From the NCBI GenBank assembly GCA_947468785.1, contig CANIMS010000092.1, positions 1-6,582 on the forward strand: 6,582 nucleotides of DNA, read 5' to 3'. Shown here one piece after another: positions 5,431 to 6,582 of this stretch; the first letter of the stretch is position 1, and each line of letters starts with the position of its first letter. The notes under the pieces are model-generated. The model worked only from the letters and a program-made list of their open reading frames with translations. It was not told the origin of the DNA and made no database searches. Made by a program: the position numbers and the translations under genes. Origin of the DNA: Betaproteobacteria bacterium. Its GTDB lineage: Bacteria > Pseudomonadota > Gammaproteobacteria > Burkholderiales > Burkholderiaceae.

Positions 5431-6582
5431 TTAGCTACCGCTAAAGTTTCTGCGTTGGCCACCAGATTTTGGCTTAGCGAAACGTGGACCCGCTGCTGGA
5501 CGAGCTGGACGTGAGTCAGCAGAACGTGCAGGGCGCGAATCACCAGTGCGTGCAGGACGTGAATCGGATGAACGACCACCACCAGCGTCAGGTGAACGAC
5601 CACCACCGCCACCACCACCAAAGCGTGATTCAGAGCGAGCGCCAGAGCCATAACGACCACCACCGCCACCTGAACGATTACCGCCACCACCACCAGAGCG
5701 ACCGCCAGGACGACCGCCACCACCACCAAAGCTTGGTTTAGCTTGTGGCTCGAGACCAGCAATTACTGATGCAACAATATCTTGCTGTGTAAAGCGCTCG
5801 ATATTGCGGATCTTGGCACGATCACGATGTTCAACCAAAGTGATAGCAACGCCATTGCGACCGGCACGACCAGTACGACCAATACGGTGGGTATAGTCCT
5901 CAGGTTTCATTGGCAAGCCAAAGTTAATCACGTGACTAATACGTGGCACATCGATACCGCGAGCAGCTACGTCAGTCGCAACCAAAATCTTGGTGTGACC
6001 TTTGCGTAAAGACTCGAGGCGACGCATACGCACAGCTTGAGGCATTGCACCGTGAAGGGCGCTTGCTTCATAACCATTAGCACGCAAGGTATCAGCAATT
6101 TTTTCACTTTCAACCTGGGTGCTCGCAAACACGACCGCTTGATCTAAAGTGGCATCTGCCAAGATATGCTCAAGCAATTTATGTTTATGTGACATGCTAT
6201 CTGCCCAATGCAACTTCTGTTCGATGTTAGCGTGTTTTTCACCTGCATGAGCAAGTTCAATACGTTTGGCATCAGTCGTTAATGCATTAGCCAAAGACAT
6301 GATCTTTGGTGCAAAAGTTGCAGAGAACATCAAAGTTTGGTTACGTCCAGCGCAACGCTTATCAATTGCCTCAAGATCATCTGCAAATCCCATGTCGAGC
6401 ATGCGATCAGCTTCGTCGATAACGAGTTGTTTGACATCATCCAGGCGAATTGCTTTGCTATCACACAGATCGAGTAAACGACCTGGAGTGGCAACAACTA
6501 ACAATGCACCTTTCAGAGCCTGGATTTGCTTGCCGTAAGGCATGCCACCCATGACGGTTGCAATACGGATACCTTTCATGCC
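5431..6582 (-). CDS. rhlE: DEAD-box ATP-dependent RNA helicase, RhlE type, 5' end beyond window
   Basis: ATP-driven RNA helicase that unwinds short RNA duplexes, linked in bacteria to ribosome assembly, RNA decay and cold growth. The right edge cuts the gene: 384 codons including the stop are visible, and the Q motif, Walker A (motif I) and PTRELA (Ia) should lie outside. Counting from the first visible Met (6579), I see GG (11-12), TPGR (31-34), DEAD (55-58) inside LVIDEADRMLDMGF, SAT (86-88), VVFASTQ (149-155), VATDVAARGIDV (200-211) and HRIGRTGR (231-238), all intact. The core ends near residue 275. A tail of about 105 residues follows, made of glycine runs with arginines and three DSRPAR repeats. 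The Met at 6579 is not the real start, since the frame continues to the edge and the core is incomplete. RhlE is favoured over other DEAD-box groups by the VVATPGRLLDL and DMGFADDLEAI stretches and the RGG-like tail. ubiC follows after 2 bases. Confidence 0.93.
   Translation of the reverse strand, partial: GMKGIRIATVMGGMPYGKQIQALKGALLVVATPGRLLDLCDSKAIRLDDVKQLVIDEADRMLDMGFADDLEAIDKRCAGRNQTLMFSATFAPKIMSLANALTTDAKRIELAHAGEKHANIEQKLHWADSMSHKHKLLEHILADATLDQAVVFASTQVESEKIADTLRANGYEASALHGAMPQAVRMRRLESLRKGHTKILVATDVAARGIDVPRISHVINFGLPMKPEDYTHRIGRTGRAGRNGVAITLVEHRDRAKIRNIERFTQQDIVASVIAGLEPQAKPSFGGGGGRPGGRSGGGGGNRSGGGGGRYGSGARSESRFGGGGGGGRSPDAGGGRSSDSRPARTGDSRPARSADSRPARPAAGPRFAKPKSGGQRRNFSGS
5494..5565 (-). 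repeat. Three tandem 24-base repeats encoding DSRPARxx in rhlE
   Basis: Units at 5565-5542, 5541-5518 and 5517-5494 (minus strand) encode DSRPARTG, DSRPARSA and DSRPARPA. They are in frame and differ mainly at third codon positions and in the last two residues, which indicates tandem duplication followed by drift under protein-level constraint. They sit in the disordered basic tail of the helicase. Confidence 0.85.
5572..5727 (-). repeat. Low-complexity GGN tract encoding the Gly-rich tail of rhlE
   Basis: Runs of glycine codons (mainly GGT and GGC) encode glycine blocks of 5, 2, 5, 5, 7 and 3 residues, separated by short segments with Arg, Ser, Asn, Tyr and Phe. On the plus strand this appears as ACC/GCC triplet runs. 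The pattern resembles an RGG-type RNA-binding tail. The tract produces spurious long frames on both strands. Confidence 0.85.

Noticed and set aside
5484..5741. His-, Asp- and Gln-rich plus-strand frame of 85 codons
   Set aside because: It is the antisense of the glycine and DSRPAR codons of rhlE; ACC/CAC triplet runs create histidine runs. It has no homology or ribosome binding site, and rhlE explains the codon structure fully.
5376..5762. Val/Ala-rich minus-strand frame of 128 codons that looks membrane-like
   Set aside because: It is the GGT repeat tract of rhlE read one frame off (GTG runs), crossing into ubiC. The hydrophobic look is a low-complexity artefact.

Overview
The window looks like ordinary chromosomal DNA of a betaproteobacterium. 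My best guess is a small-genome freshwater member of the Burkholderiaceae close to Polynucleobacter. This rests on the moderate, roughly even base composition, the very tight gene packing, the protein flavour of ArgH, HemC and HemD, and the RhlE with a long Gly/Arg tail. I recognised the families by eye and ran no search, so the genus is an inference.

There are seven protein genes and almost no non-coding DNA. On the minus strand, reading right to left from the centre, argH (argininosuccinate lyase) is followed after 5 bases by a TRAP transporter small permease. That gene overlaps by 4 bases (ATGA) the start of the TRAP large permease, which runs off the left edge. Divergent from argH, across a 43-base gap, hemC and hemD on the plus strand encode two consecutive steps of tetrapyrrole synthesis (porphobilinogen to uroporphyrinogen III). 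From the right edge, a DEAD-box RNA helicase of the RhlE type (5' end missing) is followed after 2 bases by a chorismate lyase (ubiC, first step of ubiquinone synthesis). The 3' end of ubiC overlaps the 3' end of hemD by 4 bases.

Functionally this is a housekeeping block: arginine synthesis, haem synthesis, ubiquinone synthesis, RNA remodelling, and the membrane half of a TRAP solute importer. No RNA gene, mobile element, CRISPR array, prophage or defence gene is visible, and no stretch longer than 43 bases lacks a gene. I do not see a previously undescribed system. The points most worth a second look are the compact argH/hemC divergent region, with overlapping -10-like elements on both strands and a possibly leaderless argH; the TRAP permease pair placed behind argH without a visible binding-protein gene; the repeat-rich RhlE tail; and the overlapping hemD/ubiC ends with no canonical terminator.
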